Source: Streptococcus pyogenes (GTDB lineage Bacteria > Bacillota > Bacilli > Lactobacillales > Streptococcaceae). Taken from it: DNA of 64,000 nt. This document shows, in pieces, positions 27,795 through 35,668 of the stretch (its first letter is position 1; every line of letters begins with the position of its first letter). A program made the position numbers and the translations under genes. Location: assembly GCF_002055535.1 (NCBI RefSeq), contig NZ_LN831034.1, positions 806,001-870,000 on the forward strand, given 5' to 3'. The notes below the pieces were generated by a model. The model made no database searches, had not been told where the DNA came from, and saw only the letters and a program-made list of their open reading frames with translations.

Positions 27795-29525
27795 TTGATT
27801 GGATATGTCCAAGATTACATCGATGATTTTGAAAAAGGCAGAGTCATTTTTAATCAAGAGCGAAAAGATTTAGTCACTTACATTTATCGAGAAATTGTAC
27901 CTAGAATAGAGAAAAAAGAGATATTTTTTGATGAAAAAAACATAACAAATTGCATCAATTTTATTGAAAAATGGTTCTTTAAACTGGAAAATTTCCAAAA
28001 ATTTATCATCTCTTTTGTATTTTTAAGGTACTCAGAAACTAATCGAAACGTCTATAAAAAAATACTGATTATGATGGGTCGTGGTGGTGGTAAGAATGGT
28101 TTAATATCTGGCATTATAGCTTACTTATTGAGTCCATTCCATGGAATAAAGAACTATAATGTCTCTTTGGTAGCTAATAGCGAGGACCAAGCAAAAACCA
28201 GTTTTGACGAAATTTACAACACAGTTGAGAGCCATCCAAAACTAAAAGAAATTTACTACAATACTAAAAGCGAAATCAAATCAATACATACTAATAGTGT
28301 GATGCGCTTTAGGACGTCTAACGGGAATACTAAAGATGGTTTACGTGATGGTATGGTTGTTTTTGATGAGATACATCAATACGAGTCTAACAAAGATGTT
28401 CGTGTCCACAAGTCTGGTCTTGGTAAAGTAAAAAACGCTCGAGAGTTTTATATTGGCACTGATGGCTATGTCCGAGAGGGCTTTATCGACTCGATGAAGG
28501 ATAAAGCTAAAAAAGTGTTGAGTGGTGCTGCTAGATGGAACTCGATGTTTCCTTTTATCTGCAAAATTGATGAAGAGCATGAAGTGGATGATAAGGAAAA
28601 ATGGCAAAAGGCTAATCCAATGTTCCATCAGCCGATGAGCGACTATGCTCAAGAGCTGTTTGACATGGTTTGCGAGCAATACGAAGAAATGATTGAAGAT
28701 CCGTCAAACCGTGAAGAGTTTATGACAAAGCGCATGGACTTCCCAGTCATGGACGTTGAAAGAAGTGTTGCGAGTCATGAGGAGCTTGTAGCAACCAAAC
28801 GAGAGTTGCCAGATATGAGAGGTGAAGCTTGTATTGGCGGTTTAGACTATGCTGCTATTCGTGACTTCGCTGCTGTTGGTCTATTATTTAAAAATGGGGA
28901 CGACTATGTTTGGCTGAGTCATTCATTTGTTCGTAAGGAATTTGTTGACACTTATTATGGTTACTCTAAGCGCAAAGACTCAATTAATGGTAAGAGACAA
29001 TTTGCCCCTATCAAGAAATGGGAACAAGAAGGACTATTAACGGTTATTGATGAAGCAAGTATCAATCCCCAATATATTGTTGATTGGTTTGTAAAAATGA
29101 GAGACGAAGAAGGGTATGATTTACAACGTATCGTGTCAGATAACTTCCGCATGGAAATTTTAAAACCGTTATTTGAGAGAGAAGGTTTTGAGGTCTTGTC
29201 AAAAAATACGTTTACTGCCCCACCAGGTTATCAAATAGAAATTGTTAGAAATCCTAGAGCTATTGATAGCTTATTAGCACCAAGAATTGAAACAGCATTT
29301 GCTAATCATAAAGTTGTTTTTGGCCATAACGATATGATGCGCTGGTACACACACAATGTTTTGCGTCGCTTAAAAGGTGATGGTAATGTTGAGTACGTCA
29401 AAAAAGAAGACACAAGACGTAAGACTGATGGTTTCAAAGCATTTGAATATGCTATGTATCGAGCAGATACTTTAGAAGTTTCTAGTGATGCTGACTTTTA
29501 TGATGATGTTATGGAATGGTATTAA
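27795..29525 (+). CDS. terL: Terminase large subunit
   Basis: This 576-residue packaging motor has an N-terminal ATPase with Walker A MMGRGGGKNGL near residues 94-104 and Walker B MVVFDEIHQY near 187-196. The C-terminal RNase H-like nuclease has acidic residues in GGLDYAAIRDFAAVG, VIDEAS and the late DGFKAFEYAMYRAD. It is of the HK97/phage 2 lineage. The start is TTG at 27795 with AGGAGG eight bases before it. Confidence 0.95.
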   Translation: MIGYVQDYIDDFEKGRVIFNQERKDLVTYIYREIVPRIEKKEIFFDEKNITNCINFIEKWFFKLENFQKFIISFVFLRYSETNRNVYKKILIMMGRGGGKNGLISGIIAYLLSPFHGIKNYNVSLVANSEDQAKTSFDEIYNTVESHPKLKEIYYNTKSEIKSIHTNSVMRFRTSNGNTKDGLRDGMVVFDEIHQYESNKDVRVHKSGLGKVKNAREFYIGTDGYVREGFIDSMKDKAKKVLSGAARWNSMFPFICKIDEEHEVDDKEKWQKANPMFHQPMSDYAQELFDMVCEQYEEMIEDPSNREEFMTKRMDFPVMDVERSVASHEELVATKRELPDMRGEACIGGLDYAAIRDFAAVGLLFKNGDDYVWLSHSFVRKEFVDTYYGYSKRKDSINGKRQFAPIKKWEQEGLLTVIDEASINPQYIVDWFVKMRDEEGYDLQRIVSDNFRMEILKPLFEREGFEVLSKNTFTAPPGYQIEIVRNPRAIDSLLAPRIETAFANHKVVFGHNDMMRWYTHNVLRRLKGDGNVEYVKKEDTRRKTDGFKAFEYAMYRADTLEVSSDADFYDDVMEWY

Positions 29526-29529
29526 TAAA

Positions 29530-29552
29530 AGCACCTTTTTAGGTGTTTTTTT
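29530..29552 (+). terminator. Terminator-like hairpin after terL
   Basis: CACCT / AGGTG with a TTTT loop and a T-run. It lies between terL and portal, so it may only attenuate. The 180-base gap that follows holds an inverted repeat CAAAAACAT / ATGTTTTTG (29583 and 29647) and no gene that I can support. Confidence 0.55.
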
Positions 29553-29705
29553 ATAACTCAAAAAGTCCGCCAAAAAGGGAAGCAAAAACATGTAAATTAA
29601 ACTTATAAAACGGTGCTGAGATAGCCATTTTAAGGCAATTTCAAATGTTTTTGTGGGTAAATAATCATATAAACGCATTTAAATAGCACCTAGAAAGGTT
29701 GTTAA

Positions 29706-30893
29706 ATGGGGATTTTAGACTTCTTTTCCTTCAAAAAATCTGGAACACTGTCAGACGATGACTCAGGAAGTACGACATCAGAAAAATTAATAAATGTCGT
29801 CTTAAAAGAAGATGCTCTCTACAAATGTGTCAATTATTTAGCAAGGATAATTTCTAAGTCAACGTTTAGGTTAAAAACTCCAGAAAAATTAACCGAAAAT
29901 CAAAAAGATTGGTTGTATTGGATTAACACCAAAGCGAATCCTAACCAATCGGCATCCCAGTTTTGGGTTGAAGTAATCCAGAAGCTTTTAGTTGATGGAG
30001 AAACATTAATTTTTGTCATACCAGGCAAGGGCATTTACGTGGCAGATAGTTTTACACAGGATAAAAAACTATCTGGAAGTCAATTTAAAGTGTCACGAGT
30101 TCAGGGACAAACCTACGAAAAGACATTTACTTTTGATCAAGTCATTTATTTAAAAAATGATAATAGCGATTTAATGTCAAAAGTCGAGTCACTTTGGGAA
30201 GAGTATGGGGAATTGCTTGGTCATGTCATTAATAACCAGAAAATAGCCAATCAAATACGCTTTACCATGATACCGCCTAAAGATAAAGTGAGGGAACGTG
30301 CTCAGGAAAATAGTGACGGTGGGAGACAGCCTAAATCAGACAAAGATTTTTTCAAACGCACTATCGAAAAAATTAGAACAGAGTCTGTTGTTGGAATCCC
30401 AGTTACTGCTAACACTAACTACGAAGAATACGGTTCAAAAAACACAGGGGCTGTTAAATCCTATGTAGATGACATCAAAAAACTAAAAGATCAATACATG
30501 GCAGAGTTTGCAGAAATGCTTGGTATTCCAATCTCTTTATTGCATGGAGATATAGCTGACAATCAAAAAAACTATGAGTTACTACTTGAAGGTCCTATTG
30601 AGTCGATAGTGACAAATATTGTAGATGGCTTAGAATGTGCTATTTTCGACAAGTCCGAAACACTTGAAGGGTGTTTTATCAAAGTAACTGGATTAAAAAA
30701 CTATGATTTATTTTCGGTGTCTAACCAAGCAGATAAGCTGATTTCCTCTGGATTTGTCTTTATTGATGAGGTCAGAGAGGAAATTGGTCTTCCTGAGTTA
30801 CCAGACGGCTTAGGAAAAGTTCTTTATATGACCAAGAACTATGAATCTGTTCTGGAGAGAGGGGGTGAAGTAGATGAAGAAGTTGAAACTTAA
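29706..30893 (+). CDS. Portal protein, HK97 family
   Basis: This 395-residue protein forms the dodecameric ring through which DNA enters the head. Features of the family are LYKCVNYLARIISKSTFRL near the N-terminus, NPNQSASQFW, and MLGIPISLLHG around 275. It overlaps the protease gene by 20 bases, a common portal-protease arrangement. AGAAAGG precedes the ATG. Confidence 0.92.
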   Translation: MGILDFFSFKKSGTLSDDDSGSTTSEKLINVVLKEDALYKCVNYLARIISKSTFRLKTPEKLTENQKDWLYWINTKANPNQSASQFWVEVIQKLLVDGETLIFVIPGKGIYVADSFTQDKKLSGSQFKVSRVQGQTYEKTFTFDQVIYLKNDNSDLMSKVESLWEEYGELLGHVINNQKIANQIRFTMIPPKDKVRERAQENSDGGRQPKSDKDFFKRTIEKIRTESVVGIPVTANTNYEEYGSKNTGAVKSYVDDIKKLKDQYMAEFAEMLGIPISLLHGDIADNQKNYELLLEGPIESIVTNIVDGLECAIFDKSETLEGCFIKVTGLKNYDLFSVSNQADKLISSGFVFIDEVREEIGLPELPDGLGKVLYMTKNYESVLERGGEVDEEVET

Positions 30894-31680
30894 TGGCCCA
30901 GTCGTCAGCGAGGGGGACAAGTGGTACTACGATTGGTGGGAAAAACCTTGTATTACCGCTAAACAAGTACATGATTTTTTAGATAGTGCGGCTGGAGAAG
31001 ACATCCAAGTCCGACTAAATTCCGGTGGCGGAGAAGTTTTTGTAGGCAGTGAAATATACTCTGCTTTAAAAGATTACCCTGGAAAAGTCGAAATTGTCAT
31101 TACAGGTCTAGCTGCAAGCATCGCTAGCATTATCATGCTAGCTGGTGATGTTATCAAAGCATCACCAATGGCTCAAATTATGATCCATAACGCTTCTTGG
31201 GGAAGTTATGGAGATTATAGGCAATTAAAACATGATAGCGAAGTCGTCGAAAATGCGAGTATCTCTCTAGCTGGAATGTATGCCAGAAAAACAGGGAAAC
31301 AAGAAGCAGAAATTAGAGAGTTACTAGATGCGGAAACATGGTTTACAGCAAATAGTGCTAAAGAGATTGGTCTTATTGATGACATTTTATACAATGAGAT
31401 GCCATCGCTTGTAGCTGGTATTGATATAGTTCCTAAGGATAAAATCGAGGAATTTAAAAACATGGTAGCTCACGAAAAAGCTCAAACCAATCAGCAAAAT
31501 GATGACTTTGAAGCTCGTGTCAAAGCTATTGTTGAGCCAATGATTAACGATTATAAAAATCGACCAGTATCAGAGCTTAAAGTATCTATTGACGCTGATG
31601 AATTAACAGAAGTTATAGGCGATGCGGTGACTGAGCTTAAAGAAAAAGCCTCATCCCCATTTGCAAAATTTATTTTTTAG
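30874..31680 (+). CDS. Head maturation protease, ClpP type
   Basis: This 268-residue S14-family serine protease trims the capsid precursor. The catalytic Ser lies in TGLAASIASIIMLAGD (about residues 83-98) and His in IMIHNASWG (about 107-115), with Asp downstream. The strand IQVRLNSGGGEVFVG is the ClpP fold's signature. The C-terminal 60 residues form a charged helical region that may help scaffold assembly. Confidence 0.93.
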   Translation: MKKLKLNGPVVSEGDKWYYDWWEKPCITAKQVHDFLDSAAGEDIQVRLNSGGGEVFVGSEIYSALKDYPGKVEIVITGLAASIASIIMLAGDVIKASPMAQIMIHNASWGSYGDYRQLKHDSEVVENASISLAGMYARKTGKQEAEIRELLDAETWFTANSAKEIGLIDDILYNEMPSLVAGIDIVPKDKIEEFKNMVAHEKAQTNQQNDDFEARVKAIVEPMINDYKNRPVSELKVSIDADELTEVIGDAVTELKEKASSPFAKFIF

Positions 31681-31696
31681 ACATTAAGGAGAACAC

Positions 31697-32830
31697 ATGG
31701 CAATTAACTTAAAAGAATTACCAAAATACCGCGAAGCTGTTGCCGAACTGAGCGCAAAAATCTCAGCAGGGGCAACACCAGAAGAACAAGAAAAGCTATT
31801 TGAAGCTGCCTTTACCACGATGGGTGATGAAATTCTCGCCAAAAACGAAGAAGAAATGGAACGCATGTTTGATTTGCGAGACAAAAACCGTGAATTAACA
31901 GCAGAAGAAATCAAGTTTTTTAACGACATTGATAAAAATGTTGGCGGAAAAGATAAATTTAAACTTTTACCAGAAGAAACAATGGTCCAAGTGTTTGATG
32001 ATTTAGTTGCTGAGCATCCACTATTAAAAGTTATCAACTTTAAAAACACTAGTCTGCGTCTAAAAGCTCTTACCGCAGAAACTTCTGGTACTGCTGTTTG
32101 GGGTGATATTTTCGGAGAAATTAAAGGTCAATTGAAACAAGCCTTTAAAGAACAAGACTTTAGTCAATTCAAACTTACAGCATTTGTGGTTATTCCTAAG
32201 GATGCTCTTAAATTTGGCCCTAAATGGATCAAACAATTTATCACAGAGCAATTGAAAGAAGCTATCGCTGTAGCATTAGAACTTGCCATTGTCAAAGGGA
32301 ATGGTTTGTTGCAACCGGTAGGCCTTGTCAAAGATTTATCTCAACCAACCGTGGATCAATCAACAGGTCGTGATATTACAACCTATAAAGAAGACAAGAA
32401 AGCAATCGCAGATTTATCTGATTTAGATCCAGACACAGCCGTAGAGCTTTTAGTACCGGTAATGAAGCACTTATCCGTTAATGATAAAAAACATCCCTTA
32501 AAAATTGCTGGGCAAGTTAAACTACTTTTGAATCCAGAGGATCGCTGGACACTTGAAGCAAAGTTTACGTCACGCAATCAATTTGGAGAGTATGTCACTG
32601 TTTTGCCGCATGGTATCACAATCCTTGAATCTCTTGCAGTAGAGACAGGAAAAGTGATTGCTTTTGTCGCAAATCGTTATGATGCGTTTATGGCAACCGC
32701 ATCAACAATCGAAGAGTATGATCAAACATTTGCTATGGAAGATTTGCAGCTATATCTCACTAAAAATTATTTCTATGGAAAGGCTAAAGACAATCACACT
32801 GCTGCATTGCTAACACTTGCTGGTGGCTAG
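31697..32830 (+). CDS. Major capsid protein, HK97 fold
   Basis: This 377-residue capsid protein has an N-terminal helical delta domain of about 100 residues, probably removed by the protease encoded just upstream. The shell domain follows (TSGTAVWGDIFGEIKGQLKQ; ELAIVKGNGLLQPVGL). The family's usual C-terminal strand ends in KDNHTAALLTLAGG. AAGGAG precedes the ATG. Confidence 0.93.
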   Translation: MAINLKELPKYREAVAELSAKISAGATPEEQEKLFEAAFTTMGDEILAKNEEEMERMFDLRDKNRELTAEEIKFFNDIDKNVGGKDKFKLLPEETMVQVFDDLVAEHPLLKVINFKNTSLRLKALTAETSGTAVWGDIFGEIKGQLKQAFKEQDFSQFKLTAFVVIPKDALKFGPKWIKQFITEQLKEAIAVALELAIVKGNGLLQPVGLVKDLSQPTVDQSTGRDITTYKEDKKAIADLSDLDPDTAVELLVPVMKHLSVNDKKHPLKIAGQVKLLLNPEDRWTLEAKFTSRNQFGEYVTVLPHGITILESLAVETGKVIAFVANRYDAFMATASTIEEYDQTFAMEDLQLYLTKNYFYGKAKDNHTAALLTLAGG

Positions 32831-32840
32831 GAGGTAACAC

Positions 32841-33014
32841 ATGAAGTTAAGGGTTTTAAAACCATTTGGAGATCACAAAGAAAATATCATTCGACAAGTT
32901 GGCGAAGTTTTCGAGGTCTCAAAGACTCGTTTTGATGAGCTTTCAGCAAGTGTGCCTGCTGATTTTTATGAAGAAGTGAAGGCAACTAAAGCTAAGAAAG
33001 GCGAGGAAGAATAA
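32841..33014 (+). CDS. Small head-associated protein, 57 aa
   Basis: The frame MKLRVLKPFGDHKENIIRQV continues to 33014 with a GAGGT site before the ATG. The last base overlaps the next start. Position between capsid and connector suggests a structural or assembly role; some phages have a similar Rho-N- or decoration-type small protein here. No firm family. Confidence 0.7.
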   Translation: MKLRVLKPFGDHKENIIRQVGEVFEVSKTRFDELSASVPADFYEEVKATKAKKGEEE

Positions 33015-33322
33015 TGGCTATTGATGCGCAGGAAGCCACTGAGAAATATTTAGCTGCCTTTAAAACAAGGATGAGAGTTTTTGATAGTGACGAAGAAGAA
33101 GACAAAAATTTGTCATCTATGCTCTCTGCTAGCATCAAAGTTGTTGCTAATCTAACTGGCGCAAAAGAAGCTAGCGAAGAATTACTTGAGCTAGCTTTTG
33201 AGCGTGCCAGGTATGTTTACTATGACGCCTTAGACGAATTCCAAAAAAATTATGCGGATGAAATCGAAACGCTGTATCTAATTAATAAATATAACGACGA
33301 CGAGGAGTTATCCCATGATTAA
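33014..33322 (+). CDS. Head-tail connector, gp6-like
   Basis: A 102-residue helical protein (LSSMLSASIKVVANLTGAKE; ERARYVYYDALDEFQKNYAD) of the phage gp6/DNA-packaging connector type that sits below the portal. The call rests on size, pattern and position. It overlaps the next gene by eight bases. Confidence 0.75.
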   Translation: MAIDAQEATEKYLAAFKTRMRVFDSDEEEDKNLSSMLSASIKVVANLTGAKEASEELLELAFERARYVYYDALDEFQKNYADEIETLYLINKYNDDEELSHD

Positions 33323-33677
33323 CGGTAAAAGCATCAAAAAAATAAAGACTGGCAATGGCGAGCTGAAAACAGCTATTAAATTTTATACCTCTACGACAGA
33401 TGACAGCCTAGATGGTCGTGACACAAAGCTAGATTTAGTCTACAAAACACGAGGGGAAGTCTATAACCCCAGTAGTAAAGACATTGAGATTGCTAACATG
33501 CGTAAGGTAGAAGCAAAGATGACTTTGAAAATACGTGATCCACTACATCAATACCACCCAAGTAATTCTGACTTTGTAGAGATTGTAGATAGTCGTATCA
33601 AAGGAAAGCTAGGGATTATAGATGTCAGACCGGATTTTAATGACAGAAAATTTTTAATCATTGTTGCTGGAGGTTAG
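33315..33677 (+). CDS. Head closure protein, SPP1 gp16-like
   Basis: A 120-residue strand-rich protein (VYKTRGEVYNPSSKDIEIA; KMTLKIRDPLHQYHPSNSD) fits the head-tail adaptor/closure family that plugs the portal channel. Position second after the connector supports it. Confidence 0.75.
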   Translation: MINGKSIKKIKTGNGELKTAIKFYTSTTDDSLDGRDTKLDLVYKTRGEVYNPSSKDIEIANMRKVEAKMTLKIRDPLHQYHPSNSDFVEIVDSRIKGKLGIIDVRPDFNDRKFLIIVAGG

Positions 33678-33678
33678 C

Positions 33679-34077
33679 ATGAGTGGATTTGCAAATTTAA
33701 AAGGTGTTGAAGAACTTCTGGCGAATATGGAAAAGAAATTAGGCCCTGCGAAAGTTAACAGGGTAGTTAATCGGTCGCTAAAAGAAATTGGCAAAGAACT
33801 AGAACCCAGTTTTAAATCTGCCATCTCTATCTATAAGCGTACAGGAGAGACCACTGAGAGCGCAGTTGTTTCGGGTGTAAGAAGAGAAGATGGTATCCCT
33901 AAAGTTAAATTAGGTTTCACTACTCCGCGCTGGAATATTGTCCATCTTCAAGAGCTAGAATACGGTTGGAAACACAATAGGCGCGGTGTAGGTGTTATTC
34001 GTCGTTACTCTGATATTTTGGAAACTATTTATCCAAGAGGTATCCGTGACAAGCTGAAAAGAGGTTTCGATGGTTAG
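33679..34077 (+). CDS. Tail completion protein, HK97 gp10-like
   Basis: The ATG at 33679 behind GGAGG is preferred over 33661. The 132-residue product (FANLKGVEELLANMEKKLG; YKRTGETTESAVVSG; LEYGWKHNRRG) matches the HK97-gp10 family of head-tail joining proteins. It overlaps the next gene by eight bases. Confidence 0.82.
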   Translation: MSGFANLKGVEELLANMEKKLGPAKVNRVVNRSLKEIGKELEPSFKSAISIYKRTGETTESAVVSGVRREDGIPKVKLGFTTPRWNIVHLQELEYGWKHNRRGVGVIRRYSDILETIYPRGIRDKLKRGFDG

Positions 34078-34450
34078 AGACATGTTAGCAGAAGTGTTTG
34101 ACTTGTTAAAAGCAGACAATGTTTTAAAATTAGTCAAAATAAAATCTTTTGAACGACCAGAAAGTCTGCTAGACGACCAGACAAGCATTGTCATTTTGCC
34201 GATAACTCCGCCAAAACAATCAACTTTTGGTTCTGACACAGCCTTATCAAAAAAATTTCTTTACCAAATCGAGGTTGAAAGCACATCTAGACTAGAATGC
34301 AAAGACTTGCAACGTCGTATTGAAAAACAACTGGAAAAGATTGGTTTTTATCAAAATGATGCAGGTTTTGAGAGGTTTGATCGAGATACTGGCAGATATT
34401 TAGATACTAGAACTTTTAGGGGTTTTAGCGATATTTACGAAGATTATTAA
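34070..34450 (+). CDS. Tail terminator-like protein
   Basis: A 126-residue protein (MVRDMLAEVFDLLKADNVLK; ERFDRDTGRYLDTRTFRG) with the size and position of the tail terminator that caps the tail tube. Family assignment is by synteny with related siphoviruses. Confidence 0.7.
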   Translation: MVRDMLAEVFDLLKADNVLKLVKIKSFERPESLLDDQTSIVILPITPPKQSTFGSDTALSKKFLYQIEVESTSRLECKDLQRRIEKQLEKIGFYQNDAGFERFDRDTGRYLDTRTFRGFSDIYEDY

Positions 34451-34461
34451 AGGAGAAATAC

Positions 34462-35046
34462 ATGCAAGCAATAGGATTTAAACGCATGACAATCACAATC
34501 CTTGATGGCAAAACAAACTCTTTTGTCATCGAAGGAACAAAAGACAAAGGTGCTACTAAGGTTGCTAAAATTAGTGGACTAGCATCAGAACCCGTCAAAA
34601 CATTTGGTTCAGATATTGCCTACTATACCTCTCGACGTGGGGTAGGTGATGTCAAAATGGAAACGGAAGCAATCGACATCCCATTTGATGTTCTAAAGAA
34701 AATTTTAGGATATAAAGATGGTTCATCTTCGACAGGTGTGACTTTTGTTGGTGAAGACACAGAGTCACCAGAAGTATCTGTATTACTTGAAGCACCAGCA
34801 ACAGGCGGACAGCAAGCTTACCTTGGATTTTTCAAAGGCACATTCTCTATGGATGACATCGAATGGAAATCCAAAGAAGAGAAAAACGAAGGGTTAGACA
34901 GCCAAAAACTCGTCTTTACAGCACAACCTGGCGATGAAGGTGAAGCTAAGGGTCAATATGTTGGATGGGCATTTGATAAAGAAACTGAAGGTAAAGGAAC
35001 TAATGCTCAACAGTTAGAGAAACTTATGAAAGTAAAAAAATCCTAA
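34462..35046 (+). CDS. Major tail protein (zero-frame form, 194 aa)
   Basis: The tail-tube protein begins MQAIGFKRMTITILDGKTNS and has the expected strand-rich tube fold (SDIAYYTSRRGVGDVKMETE; GGQQAYLGFFKGTFSMDDIE). The last codons before its stop are AAA AAA TCC TAA, a slippery A7 tract at 35034-35040. A -1 shift gives a 33-residue C-terminal extension ending at 35141, see the next entry. AAGGAG precedes the ATG. Confidence 0.9.
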   Translation: MQAIGFKRMTITILDGKTNSFVIEGTKDKGATKVAKISGLASEPVKTFGSDIAYYTSRRGVGDVKMETEAIDIPFDVLKKILGYKDGSSSTGVTFVGEDTESPEVSVLLEAPATGGQQAYLGFFKGTFSMDDIEWKSKEEKNEGLDSQKLVFTAQPGDEGEAKGQYVGWAFDKETEGKGTNAQQLEKLMKVKKS

Positions 35047-35141
35047 GCCCAGTCAGCTCTACAGCTGACGATTTTGGGCTTGATCTAAATACTGAGGAAG
35101 TAACTGCATTTAGTGAAAAAAAGAATAAAAAGGAAGAGTAA
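34462..35141 (+). CDS. Major tail protein, -1 frameshift extended form (226 aa)
   Basis: Shifting -1 on A-AAA-AAA (35034-35040) continues the frame from 35040 as ILSPVSSTADDFGLDLNTEE and further to a stop at 35139-35141, one base before the next ATG. The extension uses the gap completely. A stem GTCAGCT / AGCTGAC (35052-35058 with 35063-35069), enclosed by GCCCA / TGGGC, starts six bases after the slippery site, as programmed signals do. Longer tail-tube forms made by frameshifting are known in other Gram-positive siphoviruses. Confidence 0.75.
35034..35079 (+). promoter_or_regulatory. Programmed -1 frameshift signal in the major tail gene
   Basis: The signal is the heptamer A-AAA-AAA at 35034-35040, a six-base spacer, and a two-part stem-loop at 35047-35079. 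The zero-frame stop TAA (35044-35046) lies inside the spacer. Confidence 0.75.
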
Positions 35142-35444
35142 ATGGCAATCCTAGAAATTAAAATCACAAATGATGCTGGCGAGAAAGTAGTTAAAGAATG
35201 TAAACCTTTAACTGTACGTGATTATCGAGACTATCTTGTTTTACAACAAGAGCTATCTGATAGTGACGCACCAGAGTATGCAAAACTTGACAGGCAGCTG
35301 GAATTTATCGTTGGGCTATTTGATGGTCTAACAGTTGATATGATGTATGACAAGCTTAACATGTACGAGCTCAACAGTATTTTAGCAGATGTGTATGTCA
35401 AATTGATTGGTGGAGAGCCAGATGACCCAAAGGACAATGCCTAG
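35142..35444 (+). CDS. Tail assembly chaperone G
   Basis: This 100-residue acidic protein is the first tail assembly chaperone, located just before the tape measure gene as in lambda-type tails. Near its 3' end the heptamer C-CCA-AAG (35426-35432) permits a -1 shift into the T frame. The chaperones coat and fold the tape measure protein and are absent from the virion. Confidence 0.85.
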   Translation: MAILEIKITNDAGEKVVKECKPLTVRDYRDYLVLQQELSDSDAPEYAKLDRQLEFIVGLFDGLTVDMMYDKLNMYELNSILADVYVKLIGGEPDDPKDNA

Positions 35445-35626
35445 AACCGAAAGAGGCTTTAGCAAAATTCTATAAGTTTACTCAAGACATTATCCGCTCT
35501 GATTTTGGTATGTCTGTCAAGGATGTCATGGAAACAGATTGGCAAGATTTGTTAGCTGTTTTAAGTGCATCAGAGAAAAAAGAAAAAATCATGACTTTAG
35601 AGGAATTTATAGGACAGTTAGGATAA
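35142..35626 (+). CDS. Tail assembly chaperone G-T frameshift fusion
   Basis: A -1 shift at C-CCA-AAG (35426-35432) continues from 35432 as GQCLEPKEALAKFYKFTQDI and stops at 35624-35626. That adds 64 residues, for a 161-residue product. The T part has no start of its own. This is the conserved G/GT arrangement of long-tailed phages. Confidence 0.85.
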
Positions 35627-35668
35627 GGTCTCGTTTTGAGACCTTTGATTTTTAGGGAAAGGAGATAT

